DNA of 64,000 nucleotides from Micropterus salmoides (taxonomy: Eukaryota > Chordata > Actinopteri > Centrarchiformes > Centrarchidae): the NCBI RefSeq assembly GCF_014851395.1, contig NW_024040374.1:27732772-27796771 (forward strand), given 5' to 3'. Shown piece after piece: positions 1-13,500 of the stretch. Within the stretch, counting starts at the first letter, position 1. Each line of letters opens with the position of its first letter. Below the pieces are notes generated by a model. The model was not told where the DNA came from. It saw only the letters and a program-made list of their open reading frames with translations, and made no database searches. Both the position numbers and the translations under genes were made by a program.

Positions 1-11
1 GTCTGTTGTAG

Positions 12-122
12 GTAATTGATGCTTCTCAAACTGTTGAGGATGTGCACAGGGACATCACCACCCACAGCCTTAATGCAATCAACACAGCTCAGAACATGCC
101 ACTCGGAGAGCTGTGGAAGTGA
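12..122 (+). CDS. DTYMK: Thymidylate kinase, last exon only (partial)
   Basis: Thymidylate kinase phosphorylates dTMP to dTDP in dTTP synthesis. Only the last coding exon is here. An acceptor (…gttgtag) ends at base 11, followed by 36 codons and a TGA at 120-122. The peptide starts VIDASQTVEDVHRDI and ends PLGELWK; the human protein has the same PLGELWK end and a similar VDAS…VHEDI segment. The catalytic part (P-loop, LID) lies left of the window. The gene is convergent with ATG4B, as in human. Family knowledge supports the name; the exon start is inferred from the splice signal and frame. Confidence 0.88.
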   Translation, partial: VIDASQTVEDVHRDITTHSLNAINTAQNMPLGELWK

Positions 123-321
123 CCCAGTGAGACCAAGACTTTGTTGCTAAAATGACTAAATGACTCTTCTGCACACAACACTTTTCTTTACACCCCCCGA
201 CATTTGTTCTAGTCATTGCTTGATTGAATGCAGAAGATAAATCCCTTGGCTGTGTGATCCAAATGTGATTTCATACTATCTTGAAATTAAGTAGAACCAT
301 TGTCAAATATCAGATTCTGAT

Positions 322-327
322 TTTATT
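322..327 (-). terminator. Candidate polyadenylation signal of ATG4B
   Basis: TTTATT on the + strand reads AATAAA on the ATG4B strand, about 590 nt after the ATG4B stop at 913. It is the nearest canonical hexamer I found downstream. If used, the ATG4B transcript would run past the DTYMK poly(A) signal at 390-395, giving overlapping convergent 3' ends. Confidence 0.4.
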
Positions 328-389
328 TAAGGTTTTAGTCCTTTTACATGTCTATTGTCCTTTCAGCTTTCTATATACTGTGTCGATTA

Positions 390-395
390 AATAAA
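390..395 (+). terminator. Candidate polyadenylation signal of DTYMK
   Basis: AATAAA lies about 270 nt after the DTYMK stop and is followed within 20-40 nt by a T/G-rich stretch (gtgtatatgttttag). This is the first canonical hexamer downstream of the stop. It would make the DTYMK 3' UTR overlap that of the oppositely transcribed ATG4B. Confidence 0.5.
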
Positions 396-912
396 TAATC
401 TTCAAAGGAACTAGTGTATATGTTTTAGACTCGGCAAGGATACTTTGCATGGAGAGTTAATAGAACTTGTCTGAAGATTTGACTTGAATTTGGTTTCATT
501 AGACTTCAGTTATTAGTGACACACCGCATAAGCTATGGGCATCATGAACCATTGTTTCTATACAACATAAAACTTATGGCAATTTTACTTATGGAGTCAG
601 GGAAAGGCACCATATCACTTCAGAATGAACAATTAAAGTGTTAAGACTCAAAATGGAAACATGTGAAGATGTGCATACAGAATTTATCCTGAGCTCCTGC
701 TACGGCTTCCACCAGGCAGTCTCAATGTTGGATACAGAGAGCATTCAGTGGCTGTTGAGAACGCTGTGTCGCACACACTGACTACACCATTTGTGCTGGA
801 CTGGCTTAAGAGGTCTCCGGTTAATGTTCATCCCCTCAGGCGTCCCTTCTGATACAGAGAAGAGAGAATCTCTCACCAACCGTCGAACAGTAAATCATTG
901 TTCATATGTTCC

Positions 913-3900
913 TCACAGGGAAAGGATCTCAAACTCTTCATCTTCTGAATCAAAGAACCGCTCCAACCTGTCTGAGTCCGAGAAATCTATGAAGTGAGGG
1001 TCAACACGTAAAAGAAAAGGAAAAAAAAAACATTAAAATTCATTTTCATTAACTGAATTTTGAGTATATTTTGCAAAACAAATATGCAGTCCATTTACCA
1101 GGGGTAAGGTTAAGGGCATCCACGCTGACCATGTGAGAGGGCTGACTGTCTACTAGTTCAAACATGGGCAGGCCCCCTCTGTTGCAGGACAGCTAGAAGA
1201 GAAGGACCATCATCTTATGATGTACAGATTCCTCTAACAGTAAAGTTATAGTTTTATTTAACTGTTATAGACAAGTCAGGAGCAAGAAAAGAGCAGTGTT
1301 CACAAACATACCCTTCTTATGCGCATACACCAGTCATCAAACTCGTCCTCTGTTCTGCAGAAGAAACCCTGGCAGATACCAGAAAACAATTAGCTGTGTA
1401 AACATCTGAGTTACTGTAAAAAGTTTTCAGCCTGCTCACATCCCATTTAATGTTGAGATAACAAACGCTCTGTGCTATAAAACCCTCCCAGGCATTCCTA
1501 CCGCTGCGATGGATGGGTCTAGTTCACAGATGTGCATGCGACAGGGTGGGTGCTGACAGTGGTACGTCTCATCAGGGACCTGGCCGTCTTCACATGGCTC
1601 CACTGCAGGCTGAGTGGTGTGCGGGTCTAAATAGATGAGTTCCTCTCCTGGTCAAAAAAAGAAAAGAATGTATTAATCATTTGATTTTTCTCTTGGTGTA
1701 CATAGAATTACTATGGTGAGCATGAGTGTGCAGTGCACGTTTATTATTAACATGTTTATTTCACAAACACAGAGACTAGACATACCGACATAACCAATGA
1801 AGTAATGGGCACTGTTGGGTTTCCCCCCAATAACACCCAGGGACTGAGGCAGCATGAAGCATTGCTGTGAAAAGAGACGAGAGGTTTATCTCACCCCACC
1901 TGTAGCTGACTTTGTCTCTGTGGTCATTTAGGTTCCTGTTTTCATACATTTTTAAACCAGTATCCTACAAACATATAAATTACATGACAACCATTTTCCA
2001 AAGGATATACTTTGTTGTTTTTTATATTATTAGTATAAGTTTAGTTCCTCAAGGCACTTACCATGTCGGCAAATCTACAGCAAGAACACCAGAAACACAC
2101 CCACGAGGTCAGTGTAAAACCTGGTGGATTTCCAGTATGCAAACCTGAGCTCACCACAGTGTCTTTGTTTTGAACAAAGTATCCTCACAGCACAGCATTA
2201 CAAGGTAGATTTATTTTAAAACACAGGGCTGTCTAACCAGATGAATGATTACCACCATTAAAACAGCAAATATCTTGATGCTGATTTTAAATATAGAATT
2301 TTATCACTAATTGAGAAGCAGATAAAACAAATTTAAGATTCTGTTCCCCAGATCAAAGAATATATTGAGTGGTTCCTTGTTTGGGAATTTAGACTGGCAT
2401 GTGTTGCATCTGTATGCCAACCACAGTTGTTCTGTATATTTGCAGAGGTTTGCAGTTACGTGTGTGAGAGCACGTAGACTGGTGGAAAGCATGCAGGGAT
2501 CCTTGCAACTCCCTTAAGATTGGTATCTATCTCAGTGAACACCAGGGCCCCGTTTCAGAAAGCGGGACTGGTGAAAATATAATGGTATGTTAAGCCTGAG
2601 ATGAGGGAAAATTTCTGTTTCAGAGAGCGAGATCAGATAAACTCTAGATCAGTAACTCCGGCAACTGATGCTATGAACCCAAGCTCTCCGGGAGGAGGAT
2701 GACTGGTGCAGCAATCACAGGTTCATGAGTAAACTGTGTCTTATATTTGATCTATACCTATCTTCATAAGCAGGTAGTCGGTTGCCACCAACATTTAGTC
2801 CTGTCAGGTTACAGCTTCATAAATATAGCCTTCCTATTTAAAATGAATGTAATGGGCTGTAGGAGAATTCAAGCACTTTATCATTTATTAAGGAAAGTCT
2901 ATAGGACTAAGCCTTGCACAGGGCCATGGGGACTCCACTGACTGAGCCACCTGCGCTCCACAACCCCAATATTTGAGGATATAATGACCGTTATCTCCGA
3001 TACAAAACCTTTGAGATTGAGAAATTGATTGTTGTTTTTATAGATTCAATAGGAATATCCATGTTGATGTACCTCACCTTAAGTGTTTCGATGTAGGCCT
3101 CATTTATATCACTCAGGCCCAGCCTGAGGGGGATGAGCAGGACCAGAGGTTTCCAGAGAGCTGTCTCCTCCTCAGCCAGGGCACACGCACCCTCCAGGCA
3201 GCCATTGAGCCCCCCCATTCCCTCTGGCTCAGCACAGGCTCCTTCAATGTCCAGCCAGGGCATACAGAGACGCTCTGCGGTGACAAAAATAAACACAAAA
3301 TAAGTGGAGAAGATAAATGAGTCTTCGATTCAATTTGTGGCCTTTGTTAAGATGGATTTTACTGTTCGGGATAAGCATTAGGTGGTGCAGTAGTAGGTCA
3401 GAAAAAGTTTAAAACAGACCTGCTTTGGAACAAAATACTGACGCTGCACACTCAGCTACTTTCTGTTTTCATCAAATTAAGACACCAATCCACCTAATGG
3501 AAGCTTTCTACTTAAATGCCTTTTTTTTAATCTCTCCTTTGTATATTTGCACATGGACTAGTACCAAAATAAACTTTCTATACTTACATTTATACTTTCA
3601 TTCACATTTCATTTTCACCCAGAAACTCTGTCCTGTAATAATGGTAAGATTTAGCTGAAGACAATCAGCTCGGTCCATAGTTTAACCTGGAGTACTAGAA
3701 CTGGAGTGACATTTAAACAGCTTATGCTAATGCTTGATAAGAGGGAGAAAAAAAAAAACCTGAACAAAAGCGGTTGCACTCACTGATTTCCTCGATGACC
3801 ACAGTGTTGTCCATCGCCACGTGTACAACTAATCTGCTCCACGTGTCAAACACAGCCAGCTTCCTGAAAGCATCACACTGAGACAGTCACACTTTTGTGT

Positions 3901-6900
3901 TTTACCAGACTGGACAGACATTTCTTTAAATAGTTTTAAACCTCCTCAGTGTACACTATCTTGTCGTTTTTGTTCATTGTTTGACAGGGGGATGGATGAA
4001 TGCATTGTGAGAGAAGAAAAGAAAGACGACATTATATTGCGCTTAAGCACAAGAATGCACTTGAAAGCGTGACGTTATACACATTCCTGCCGCCACTTTC
4101 ACACTATTAGGCTGACTGACGGTTGGTAGCACTAATTCTCTGAGAAATATAACAATGTGCCTGTAAAAAAGAAAACTGCAGGCTAGTAAACATGGATTTA
4201 CATATATATAAATATATATATTTTATAAAATCAGCTTCACACATGTTTTGATAGGAAGGAAATACATACAATGTATTTGGGTGAGAGACTGAATGTAAAC
4301 ATAACTTTTGTTTACAAGAAAACTCTACAGGGCAACTTTAATCTTTAAATTATCATGCAGAAATGCCAATAATTCACTGGTTTTACTATATTTGTCATCT
4401 ATGTAAGTTAAATATCTCTCGGTTATGAAAGCATCATCTTGGGCTATGGGAACTCTGGCATTTTTTTACATAATATATATTATGTAAAAAATATATTAAA
4501 TAAAAATAGTCATTCATTTGCAGCCCTAAAATTTAACATCTGGAAAACTAGCAGCTTTGTTACAGTACTTACTTTAGAACCTGGGCAACTGTGTTTGGTC
4601 CATACCACTGGCCTATAGGCTTTCCCTCTCCAACTCCCATTTGGGCTGCAGCATTTAGGGACAAAAAAGAAAATAATATAGGCAAACTTTTCAGGACTGT
4701 CTGGGTGAGTCCTTGATATAATTAGAAAACTTTAACACTCACTACTTACCAATTTGATGGATGGAATAATAGCTGTCTTTTTTGTCAATAAAGGCGTTTA
4801 GAATGCTGACATACTCTTCTCTTTGTTTCTGGCCTCTGGCCCATCTCCAGTCTGAGAACAAAAAGACAGTTATCAAGGCCTGTTTAAAACAAGCTCTGTG
4901 TGGCGAAGTCTACTCAGAAGAGCTGTTAGTGCCACACAGTGATAAAATCTGTTTTCATCTACGTATGTCAGTATCTATCTACAATGAAGGGAGAAATCTA
5001 TGTCTTTGATTTTGTTTGTTTTTTAAAGTTGTCTTACCTCTGCCTAAATGTCTACACGCCAAGGCCTCGCCAAGGATCATCTGTCCGCACCGTAACATAC
5101 ATCCCCATCCTGTATCCGATGTCGGTCCTGTCCCACCTGTAGCACATTCAAGAAACAGGGCGAGATCCCCTTTTGTAATTACATGTGAAAACCGAGATTA
5201 CTCAAATCTCCAAACTCATGATAGTAGTTGAGGGGCTCAACTAAACCACACTCGTCTTCACTTACCAATTGGTGGGAAGTTTTTTCTGTATGTGAACCAC
5301 AGCCGTGAAGTGACATCTGATAAAATCTCATCTTTCTCTACATGAAGAAATCACCATATTACAATGCATCCACAGAAATAAGTGTATACTTTATAATATG
5401 ATCCTAAATAACTTAAATCCTAATTTCTCTCCATCTCACATACACTGTATATCTCCCAACCCCACCTGTGAGTGCATTGTATTCTTTCCCCAAGATCCAC
5501 ACAGGCTCGGAGGTCTCGGGAAAATCTTCAAACTCTCCAAAGCGAAGTGTGTCGTATGTCAAGGTAGCTGCAAAAGAAGACCAGGGTCAACTGTAAGCCT
5601 GTGGGAAATTACAGGGGGAGAAACTGCTGCTGGGCATGTTGTTGACCACTAACCACTTGTTACAGCTAATAAAAATGAGGCTATCTGTCAGCGTGTAAAG
5701 ATGGAGTATCCATTAGCTGCAGTCCCTTCCAGAAAGGATGTTCTATATAAGCCTGAGTATCTAGTATTTTCTGTAGTTTTCTGTGATTTGTTGTTGGATA
5801 CATATGAAAAATAAAACTCAGTATCTAGGATTTAAAATATTTGTTTCTGTAAGTTAAGCTGGGTTTAATTTTCTACGCAAGGGAGCAAGTGAAGGAGGAA
5901 TCTCAATGTGGGATAAATAAAGTATCAAGTTTCAACTTCCTGCGAAATCCATTTCGCTTTACAAACAAGCCTGACAAAGTAAGGACTGACCTGAATTGGA
6001 TTTAAAGGGGTACTCCTGCAATTTAGCATCGCACTTAACATACATTGGGATGACCTTTAGTCCCTAGTATGGGTAAAGCTAAAAAAAAAAAATTAAAATA
6101 AACACTGAATCCTACACTTCCCATACTGCACCTGGTTACTGTTGCTGTATCCTGTCCCTCCCTGCCTGGTAAATGTCAGATAACACCACTATGACACTGT
6201 TACAACAGTTTCTTAGTGTAAAATCATGGGTGCCCCTTTAATAACAGAAGACAAACTGACAAAATTAAACAAATATATATCACACATATCAATGTCTGAA
6301 AAAAAGTCTCCCTTATGCAGTTAGCTGGTAATAAATACAACGTAAACAAGTCAATGGGTGCTTTTAAGAAAGTGTGAAGGGAAAAAGCAATCTCAGTAAC
6401 GTTAACAGTCAGCAGATGAAAATACCGGGCTCAAAGCCAGGTATAATGTTCAACACAAATTTCCAATTGGGACAAGAACGTCTATCTATCTTATTATTCA
6501 CCGAAAACGTATTTGCGCGTTTGATATAAGGTTTAAACAAGAACAAGAGGTTTCAGCGGTTTATGCCACCACATAACTTTATCCACATTACAAACAGAAC
6601 GGGAAAAGTTGACTAGCTAACGTTAGCTTACTAACTTACTTGTCAGGGAACGTTAGCTTGGCCACAGAAAACAGTCATTTACAGGTTCATAGTTAAAGAA
6701 TGAAAATGTAAGAAGCAAATACAATAAGAAGTCTGTCGCTTTCTCTGAATGCTATTACTCATCTACACTTGGTCTTGGTACATATAACGTCTCTTAACTG
6801 ACACCATTCCAGGCTGGTAACAGCAGTAACGTTAACTGATGTGATGGTGACAGGGCACCGACTGGGGTGTTCATCTTGGGCGTAACATAGCGTTAGCATA

Positions 6901-7307
6901 AACAGTCAGACCAAGGGCAGAATGCAAATTTATAATAAGAATGACACTTAACAGCAAGACATGACATTGCCACAGCTGGCACCTGGACACCGTACAGGAA
7001 GTTATACAGCTGGGCAGCGAGTTGTCAAGGCGGGGAATCCACCACATTTAGCAATAACAGCAGGCTAACGTTAGTTAGCAGTTAGCTTTAGTCATCACTT
7101 TAGCAGGCTAACGTCACAGAGGCTACAAAGCAATATGGGTCTGTAGCTGGACTGGCAGCTGAAGTTGGCAATCGTGTCATGACAGAGAAGGGAATTTGTT
7201 GCCAGGTATGAAATAGCGTTGCTGTGGTTATTTTGTGGGTAGACCAGCTTGCGAAGGGAGAGAAAAAAATGTTATTTTACTCTAAAATCTCGCTTACCTG
7301 CATCCAT
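913..7307 (-). CDS. ATG4B: Autophagy cysteine protease ATG4B, complete, 13 coding exons
   Basis: ATG4B is the cytosolic protease that trims LC3/GABARAP proteins to expose the C-terminal glycine and later removes them from lipid. Coding exons in transcript order: 7298-7307, 5466-5567, 5266-5337, 5038-5136, 4750-4851, 4573-4645, 3784-3863, 3078-3274, 1786-1864, 1502-1647, 1312-1368, 1099-1192, 913-986. All join in frame to 394 codons plus TGA (human 393). The start MDAATLTYDTLRF matches the family start. The catalytic Cys is residue 74 in GWGCMLRCG. The Asp and His of the triad are in YLDPHTTQ (about 279 and 281). The C-terminus DEEFEILSL keeps the FEIL LC3-interacting motif. Exon 1 carries only 10 coding bases, so the first intron (5568-7297) nearly follows the start codon. 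ATG4B rather than ATG4A is supported by synteny with DTYMK and BOK. Confidence 0.95.
2540..2740. repeat. Degenerate dispersed teleost repeat in ATG4B intron 8
   Basis: The segment starting ggccccgtttcagaaagcgg, with later motifs such as tctgtttcagagagcgag, resembles a short dispersed element common in percomorph genomes that begins with a 'gggccc.gtttcagaaagc' type terminus. It has no coding potential. It is probably a non-autonomous DNA transposon (MITE), but the class is a guess from memory. Confidence 0.4.
4462..4491. repeat. Perfect 30-bp A/T palindrome in ATG4B intron 6
   Basis: Two 15-bp arms (left arm ttttttacataatat) are exact reverse complements with no spacer, giving a perfect 30-bp palindrome. 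It is low-complexity A/T and could arise by chance more easily than a mixed sequence. Another A/T-rich run (catatatataaatatatatatt) lies nearby at 4200-4222. Confidence 0.8.
5568..7297 (-). other. ATG4B intron 1, no gene seen
   Basis: The first ATG4B intron is 1.7 kb. It contains several copies of the short palindromic word gctaacgttagct, common in fish DNA, and a gtgggataaataaagtat segment near 5908 that looks like the tail of an old retroposon. I see no coding exon or RNA gene here. Confidence 0.5.
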
Positions 7308-7480
7308 CCCGACGGTCTTCACCCTAACTTGTTTGTTGTTCTCTGCACTCCGACCCGCTGGACCAATGGGGAGAGAGTCCTGCGGTGGAATTCGGAGAGA
7401 GGCGGAACTTTTCGTACGACATCCAATAAGATCTGAGAGGGCGGTTATTTTGCTCTAACCAATCAGTGGTGGCTGACGTA
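7308..7480 (-). promoter_or_regulatory. ATG4B promoter / 5' UTR region with three CCAAT boxes
   Basis: The stretch just upstream of the ATG4B start is richer in G+C than its surroundings and holds three CCAAT motifs on the + strand at 7363-7367, 7423-7427 and 7459-7463, spaced about 60 and 36 bp. No TATA box is evident. Repeated CCAAT boxes are typical of NF-Y-driven housekeeping promoters. The transcription start cannot be fixed from sequence alone. Confidence 0.45.
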
Positions 7481-9060
7481 TCCGTCCTGTTGAAAACACT
7501 TTACGGTGGGTTGACGTTACAGGTTACAGGAGGCCTTATTACCTGACCATAGTAAAATACACAACATTCTATGTAAATGTGATTGTTTTATTGCATTTAA
7601 TAAATTCCATTCCATGGCAGAGTATTAAAAAAATAAATAAATTGTAAGTCTGTGTGTATAAAATTATACTAAGGCTACTATCACTACTACTGCGGGTCAG
7701 TAATTATTATGTACAGAATAGAGCCCAGCTGTTTATTTATATTTAAGCAGAAGAAGTCAGTTGGGAAATGTGGTGGATGATGATTCCCGTCCTTCAATTC
7801 AATAACATTGTTTTATTAGTATTTCATCATGCCATTTACATTAGGCTGGATGCTAATCTGTGGACCAGTCTGTGTCTAGTTCACCTAGTGAACCACTAGG
7901 TGGTCACAAAAAGCCATTAATGTTTCTACCATCTTATTCTCTTCTGTAAATACAATCATTCACACCAAGATGTAGCTGACCCTAAAGGTGAACACAAACA
8001 CACACAGTGAACCATGGTGTTGCTGATCAGTAATGGACCTGGACTGAGCAAAGTCTTTGCCCGATAAATTTGTCTTACTGGAGGTTTTGACAGAGCAACA
8101 CTGCTGGTGCAAGGTTTTAAAATTGTGTCCTATTGCTGCAGTTTCAAGCCTCAAAACTTTCAATGATTAACTGTAATAAAAAATGGGGTGAAAATTGGAA
8201 AAAGCATGTTGGAAGAAACAAAAAAGAGCTGTGTCAAGCAAAAGGCTCGTAGTCCTACTAAAATTAAAACAGTAGATGGCCACCCAGCCTGAGTATATGA
8301 GTGTTTCCTTGCCACTGTCACCAAGTGGTTGTTGTTTATTGCAAAGGGTAATGTCTAGACCTGCTTTATATGAAAAGTGCAATGAGGTAACTTGTGTTAT
8401 GAATTGTCGCTAGATAAATAAAATTTAATTGAGTTGAACTTAATTGAAAGTGCTGAGGCACTGTGTTGTTTAAACCTCAGCTTCCAAAGCATAATTTACT
8501 GTAAAGCCAGTCAAAGATGGTTCACGGTGTTTCTATTTCTGGTCTAAAATCATAACTTTTTACGTTTGTTGTTTGGTTGATATAACAGAAATATAGTCTG
8601 GACACTTACACACCAAGCTAACTCCACAAAGTTGTGGTTTTGCCCACAAACTCCTGTTACAGAATTTTCGGATTGCTTCCATTCAGTTTCCATAAGTTTC
8701 AGTGTGCAACTTGTACTGCAAAGAGCCAAAATGTCTTGTTTAATTCTAACCGTTAACTGTGTATAGAAAACTAAATCACATCCTCTGCTCTCACAATACG
8801 GCTACATTAACACAGTGTTCAAATGCTTGTTACTAGACCTTCAAGCACTAAATCATTTGCCTGGGATTACATGTCCCATACAGTATCACTTGCTAATGAT
8901 GTACCATTTATATTGGCTTTAGAAGCCCTTTATTTAATCTGGAAGACCCCTCTAGTGGGCCATTTGCCCACTTACCTTCTGGAGCTGCAGCTACAGACTT
9001 GACACATTGTTGTAAGAACCATTTGTTTTTGTTAATATTTATAGCTGCAAATCACTCAAA
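7481..9060. other. Spacer between BOK 3' end and ATG4B promoter
   Basis: This spacer is A/T-rich with short open frames only. It holds an old dispersed repeat at 8275-8450 (separate entry). In human, THAP4 sits between BOK and ATG4B; I find no THAP zinc finger or nitrobindin-like exon here on either strand. Confidence 0.5.
8275..8450 (+). repeat. Degenerate copy of a common teleost retroposon-like repeat
   Basis: The segment has fragments 'gtttccttgccactgtcacc' and 'cgctagataaataaaattta' in the expected order. These match a widespread fish repeat that reads roughly 'ttccttgccactgtcgccaagtg … ggcgctatataaataaaattgaattg'. It ends in short aattgaatt-like words. The assignment is from memory of the family and the exact class is not asserted. 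Confidence 0.5.
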
Positions 9061-9068
9061 AACATGTG

Positions 9069-9074
9069 TTTATT
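9069..9074 (-). terminator. Candidate polyadenylation signal of BOK
   Basis: TTTATT on the + strand reads AATAAA on the BOK strand. It is the first canonical hexamer I noticed after the BOK stop and would give a 3' UTR of about 1.5 kb. No other evidence fixes the end. Confidence 0.3.
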
Positions 9075-10559
9075 TTCTGGGACTCCTAGTGCCACGTGCC
9101 ATATTAATGTGAAATTATTCATGGAATAAATTCTACTCACAAAATTAAAGATTATTCAAGTGCTCTTACTCTACAGAAAAATATTCTGTAACTTGCATTA
9201 CTGCAAATGCAGTACAGCAATAAAAATACACTGTTTTACAGTGAACAACAAAGAGAGAGATTTACAAAGTTGCGTTAAATGTATAGTGCTGTCTGAAATA
9301 CGCATGTACATATATATGGTTGTAGTAATTGTAGGCTAAATTCATCACACTCATTAGGGACTGTATGAAAATAGAGGGGGGGGGGTCTTATAGTTTACTT
9401 TTAGTTTGCCCTCCGAATTTATATTTTCTTTTCTCATCTCCTGTCTCTGAAAAAACCTGGGACAATCTTCCCCCAATATTCACTAGAAGAAGAAAAGTAT
9501 AAATAATTTTAACCCCAATTTAAACATAAATAAGTTAAAGGAACCCAAGTCAAAATGTTTCATTTCACTTGACTTCACATGAATTAGTAGGAAAGTTCGC
9601 AACATGTGAATCTGAACTTGAATTATATTACAGACTAACTTCTTATGACACATCTAGTTTTTCCTTCCTTTCTGTTGTAACTTTCTGTTGTAATGTAGAA
9701 CAACGTGAAGGAACGTTACGTCTTGCTAGAGTTAACATTTACTCAATAATATCCACAAAGATATGTTTCTAAAAACTGGCATGCTGGTCCTGTTTGCTAG
9801 AAGCTTATTGTGATGATGAAAATCACAATTCTTGCATGGGAAGACTGAAATAAAATATAAATCTAGAGTGAGAAAAAAATATAACACAGCCTCCCCTGCT
9901 CTCCTCCAAAAAATTAACTCCCTTCAGTGAGAAAAAAAAATCATAAACCTTTTCTGAACCCCATCACCCTACAAATATTTGTACAGTCTCTTTGTTAGAA
10001 AACATGGTGTATTTTGCATTTATCTAGCATGCACTAGTTTGTTAGGCCATATGCCATCCAGGCAAGAAGTGGAGATGTTGGTAAGACCAAGTCCTCATTA
10101 ATGGCCCTCAGGATCCCGAGGAACATTCTCAAGACAAAAAACGGATGTTAAGTTGTTTTACCTCCAAAATAAAATACAATACCACATTGAAAATTGGTCA
10201 TCAGTGTCAATATACCGTAGTCACCTTTTTCAACCACTAGGGGAAGCCAAAGCACTGCCAAACAGGGAGCAAAATGAGCAGGTCCGCTGTTTGAGGACAA
10301 ATGAAAAGCTAAAAATATTAACAGTGGGTGATTTTATATATTCACATCAAACGTGTACCTTAATATATCCATTAAATAAAAGGAGTTAGCGGAAGATGCA
10401 CAGAAAGTCTGTTTTCTGTAATGGTTTACGTGTTGATCATTGAAGGTTCAGTGCAAATGAGTGTAAACATAATCCAAAGCAGTGGATGCTTCAGTGGAGT
10501 GGTGATGGTGGTGTACAGTGCTGGTCTGTCTGCACAGAATCCAGTGTGTGATTTTGTTT

Positions 10560-13500
10560 TCACTTCTCCCTGAGGAGGTATAACGCGGTTGCCTTCAGAT
10601 AGAGTCCAAAGGAACAGACAGCACACACCAGCCAGTGAGAGCGGAAGCTGGGGTCAGTGTTCACCACGCATTTCGTTACATCCACCTGTAACAGCAGAGA
10701 GGACAAAGTGTCATACCAGTGCTACAGAGCTCACCAAATGAACTCTGACTGTGAATGTAACAAAAAAAAAGACTACATGTGGTTATAAATCCCACATGTG
10801 GTCTTGATTTATCAATATTCCGGGAATCTGCCCGACACAAGATGTGCAACTTGCCCACAAATATGTTATTTCAAAGCCAAAGCCCACTTAATTCAAAAAT
10901 CTACTTGCATAACTAGAACACTTTCATAAACAATGAAATTCCACAGAAAGCACAGTTCAGTCAGTAATGACACCAAACTATTCTCCCTCTGCAGACCCTG
11001 TGTACCTTCATACCTCAAAATGTTATTTAGGTTTCCTTTAGGTTTTCTGCATGCTGCATCCTCTCCCAGTGTAGAAATATTACAGTTTGAGTTTGGACTG
11101 CGACTGGTCCCTCATTTGAGCTTTTCGGGTCAATTATACAATGCATTGCTCTCCATTTTATTACACTCCACTTATCTTCAAAACAAGACTGACTCGGGTG
11201 CCATGTCTGTGAGTCCATGGGCTTTCATTTGTTTACTTGTTATGCTCTTTTCTAGCAGAGCAGAACATAGACAGAGGCACAATGCCAGGCCTTGTTCCTT
11301 CTTGTGCCAGAGTTTCACTTGTTTCTGCAGGATTATATCATATAGGCTTTTCCCATTAACAGGATTCTACATGAGGACACATCTGTCAGAGGCAGTGGCT
11401 CTAGTTTATGTCTAGCTGTTAGTTGTTCTGAACCAAATAATTGCGAGTTACATCAGCTGACTGATTCTATCATACTATTTTTATGACACGTTTATGTCCT
11501 AATGGAGTTCCCAACTTAGTTCACATCAACTTCCACGTTGTAAATACTGGGAAAGTCAGTTTTTTCTGAAAGCTCTGCTATTTGACTTAGCACTAATACG
11601 AAGGTCCCTGAAAAGGCCTCACATCAGCCAAAGACCATTGTTCAATCTAATTAAACCCAAATAACAGAGTACTCTACACTGATTTTACAACTTAGTCTCT
11701 TATGTGTAATTTCTAACATTAAGTATAATGTTATGAAATCTTCCCATAATATTTATTTTTAATCAGTATTGTATTTATACCTCGTGACTTCACCCACATT
11801 CATCTTGTATCATATGGTAATATATTTTTCTGTTATTGTATTTTAATATATATTTATAAGAGTATTGGTAAAATATTATAGGGACATGTTTGCATGTGAT
11901 TATATCCAGATCATCTCAAGATAACGGGGAGAGAGCAATATTCATTAGAGCTAAAACGATTAGTCCGTGTAAAGAGGGAGGTGGGGTGGATGGATGTGTC
12001 AAGTAAATTATGGACTTTCACTCAGTAGGAGGTTTAAGTCCTGTGTGTAAGAAAGTCAAAGTTGACATGTTTTAAGTTAAAGGTTCAGTGTGCATGTTTT
12101 AGTGGCATCTAGTGGTGAGGGTTGCGAATTGCAACCAGTGGCTCACGGTGCATTCATGTGCTCCTCGGATGGTCCCATTTCACGAGTTGCGAAGTTGTTC
12201 TTCTGACCAGTGTATGTTCATGTGCTCTTAAGCCTTAATGTGGAATCAACATGGATGCTACTACAAAGATTTGCTGGATTATCAGTGCATATAAAGAACA
12301 CGCAGACATCTAGTTCATGCTACATGGACAGCAAACTAACCATTATAACCATTTTACAAATTACATGTTTTCAAAATATGTACATGCAATACGTGATTTT
12401 GCACGTCTTGCATATATAGAGGATCTGATTCTGATTATTCAGACACCACACGAAAACACCGCTCACCCCTCCTTTTTCCAAGTCCGCAGGAGAAGGTATG
12501 GTGGTCAACCCGCTCTGTGGGCTCTTGACCCAAACCACGATCTTTGTTGCATAAACCTAACCAAACTACCACCATTTCACAACGTTTACCACGTGATAAA
12601 CGTCACATGACTTAGGTCCTGTGCCATGCATAACATACTTAAGGTCCAGTACGCTGTACTTGTAGGCTACTTACCAACGCTTGTACATGTTGTTTCGGGG
12701 AACAATCATATACAATATGATGTTGTACTTTCCAACGGACATGTTGTTTTGGAAAATGGTCTTGTATGTCGTTTTGGGACAATTGACAAATTTTGTCATT
12801 TAGATATGAGGATGTGTTGACAAAAAGAACAATTTAATGATGTCCCCTGGGCTCTGGAAAATTATATGGGTATTTTTTACTATATTTTGATGTTTTCTAG
12901 ATCTAATGAGAAATAAATTAATCAAGAAAATAATGACAAATCAAAAACACTAGTTCACTTACTAGGGTTTAATGATTTTACAGTGCAGGACGGTGCAAAC
13001 GGGAGAAAACACACCACCTTATACAACACAAACAAGTGATGAAGTTTAAAAAAAAAAGATAGAAAAATAATGGTTTCCCTTACCCAGCCCCCTCTCCTTT
13101 TTAACCACGAGGTCAGGCTCTTACGGACAAACTCCCCCATGCAGTCGACAATGGTATGAACCATAGCTGGATGACCATGGCGAACACAGTCCACTGACAA
13201 GGCTCCTGCTACGGCGTACAAGGAAACCACCTTCCCCCACGTCACACCTGGAGACATACAAGTCTGTTAGAACAACCTCAACTATATCTGTACTCAAAGC
13301 TTATGCACAGTCTTTTATGTCCTGTTATCTGATGTATGGACACATTGTCACAACATGCAAATGCCAAAAGATTTGCAAACAATTTACGATTTTGATGATT
13401 TGAGGGTTCTTGGAAAATGGTAAAACAAAGCGGAGTGTCTTTTTGAAGAGTTGGAGTTTTTTTTAGTGCAGCAAATGTCTGTCAGCAGCTCTCTTCAAAG

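Noticed and set aside
10933..11415. 160-codon open frame on the + strand in a BOK intron
   Set aside because: No recognisable domain, no signal of splicing to neighbours, no conserved-looking motif; the opposite strand is also partly open. Best explained by chance. A protein search and RNA-seq could overturn this.
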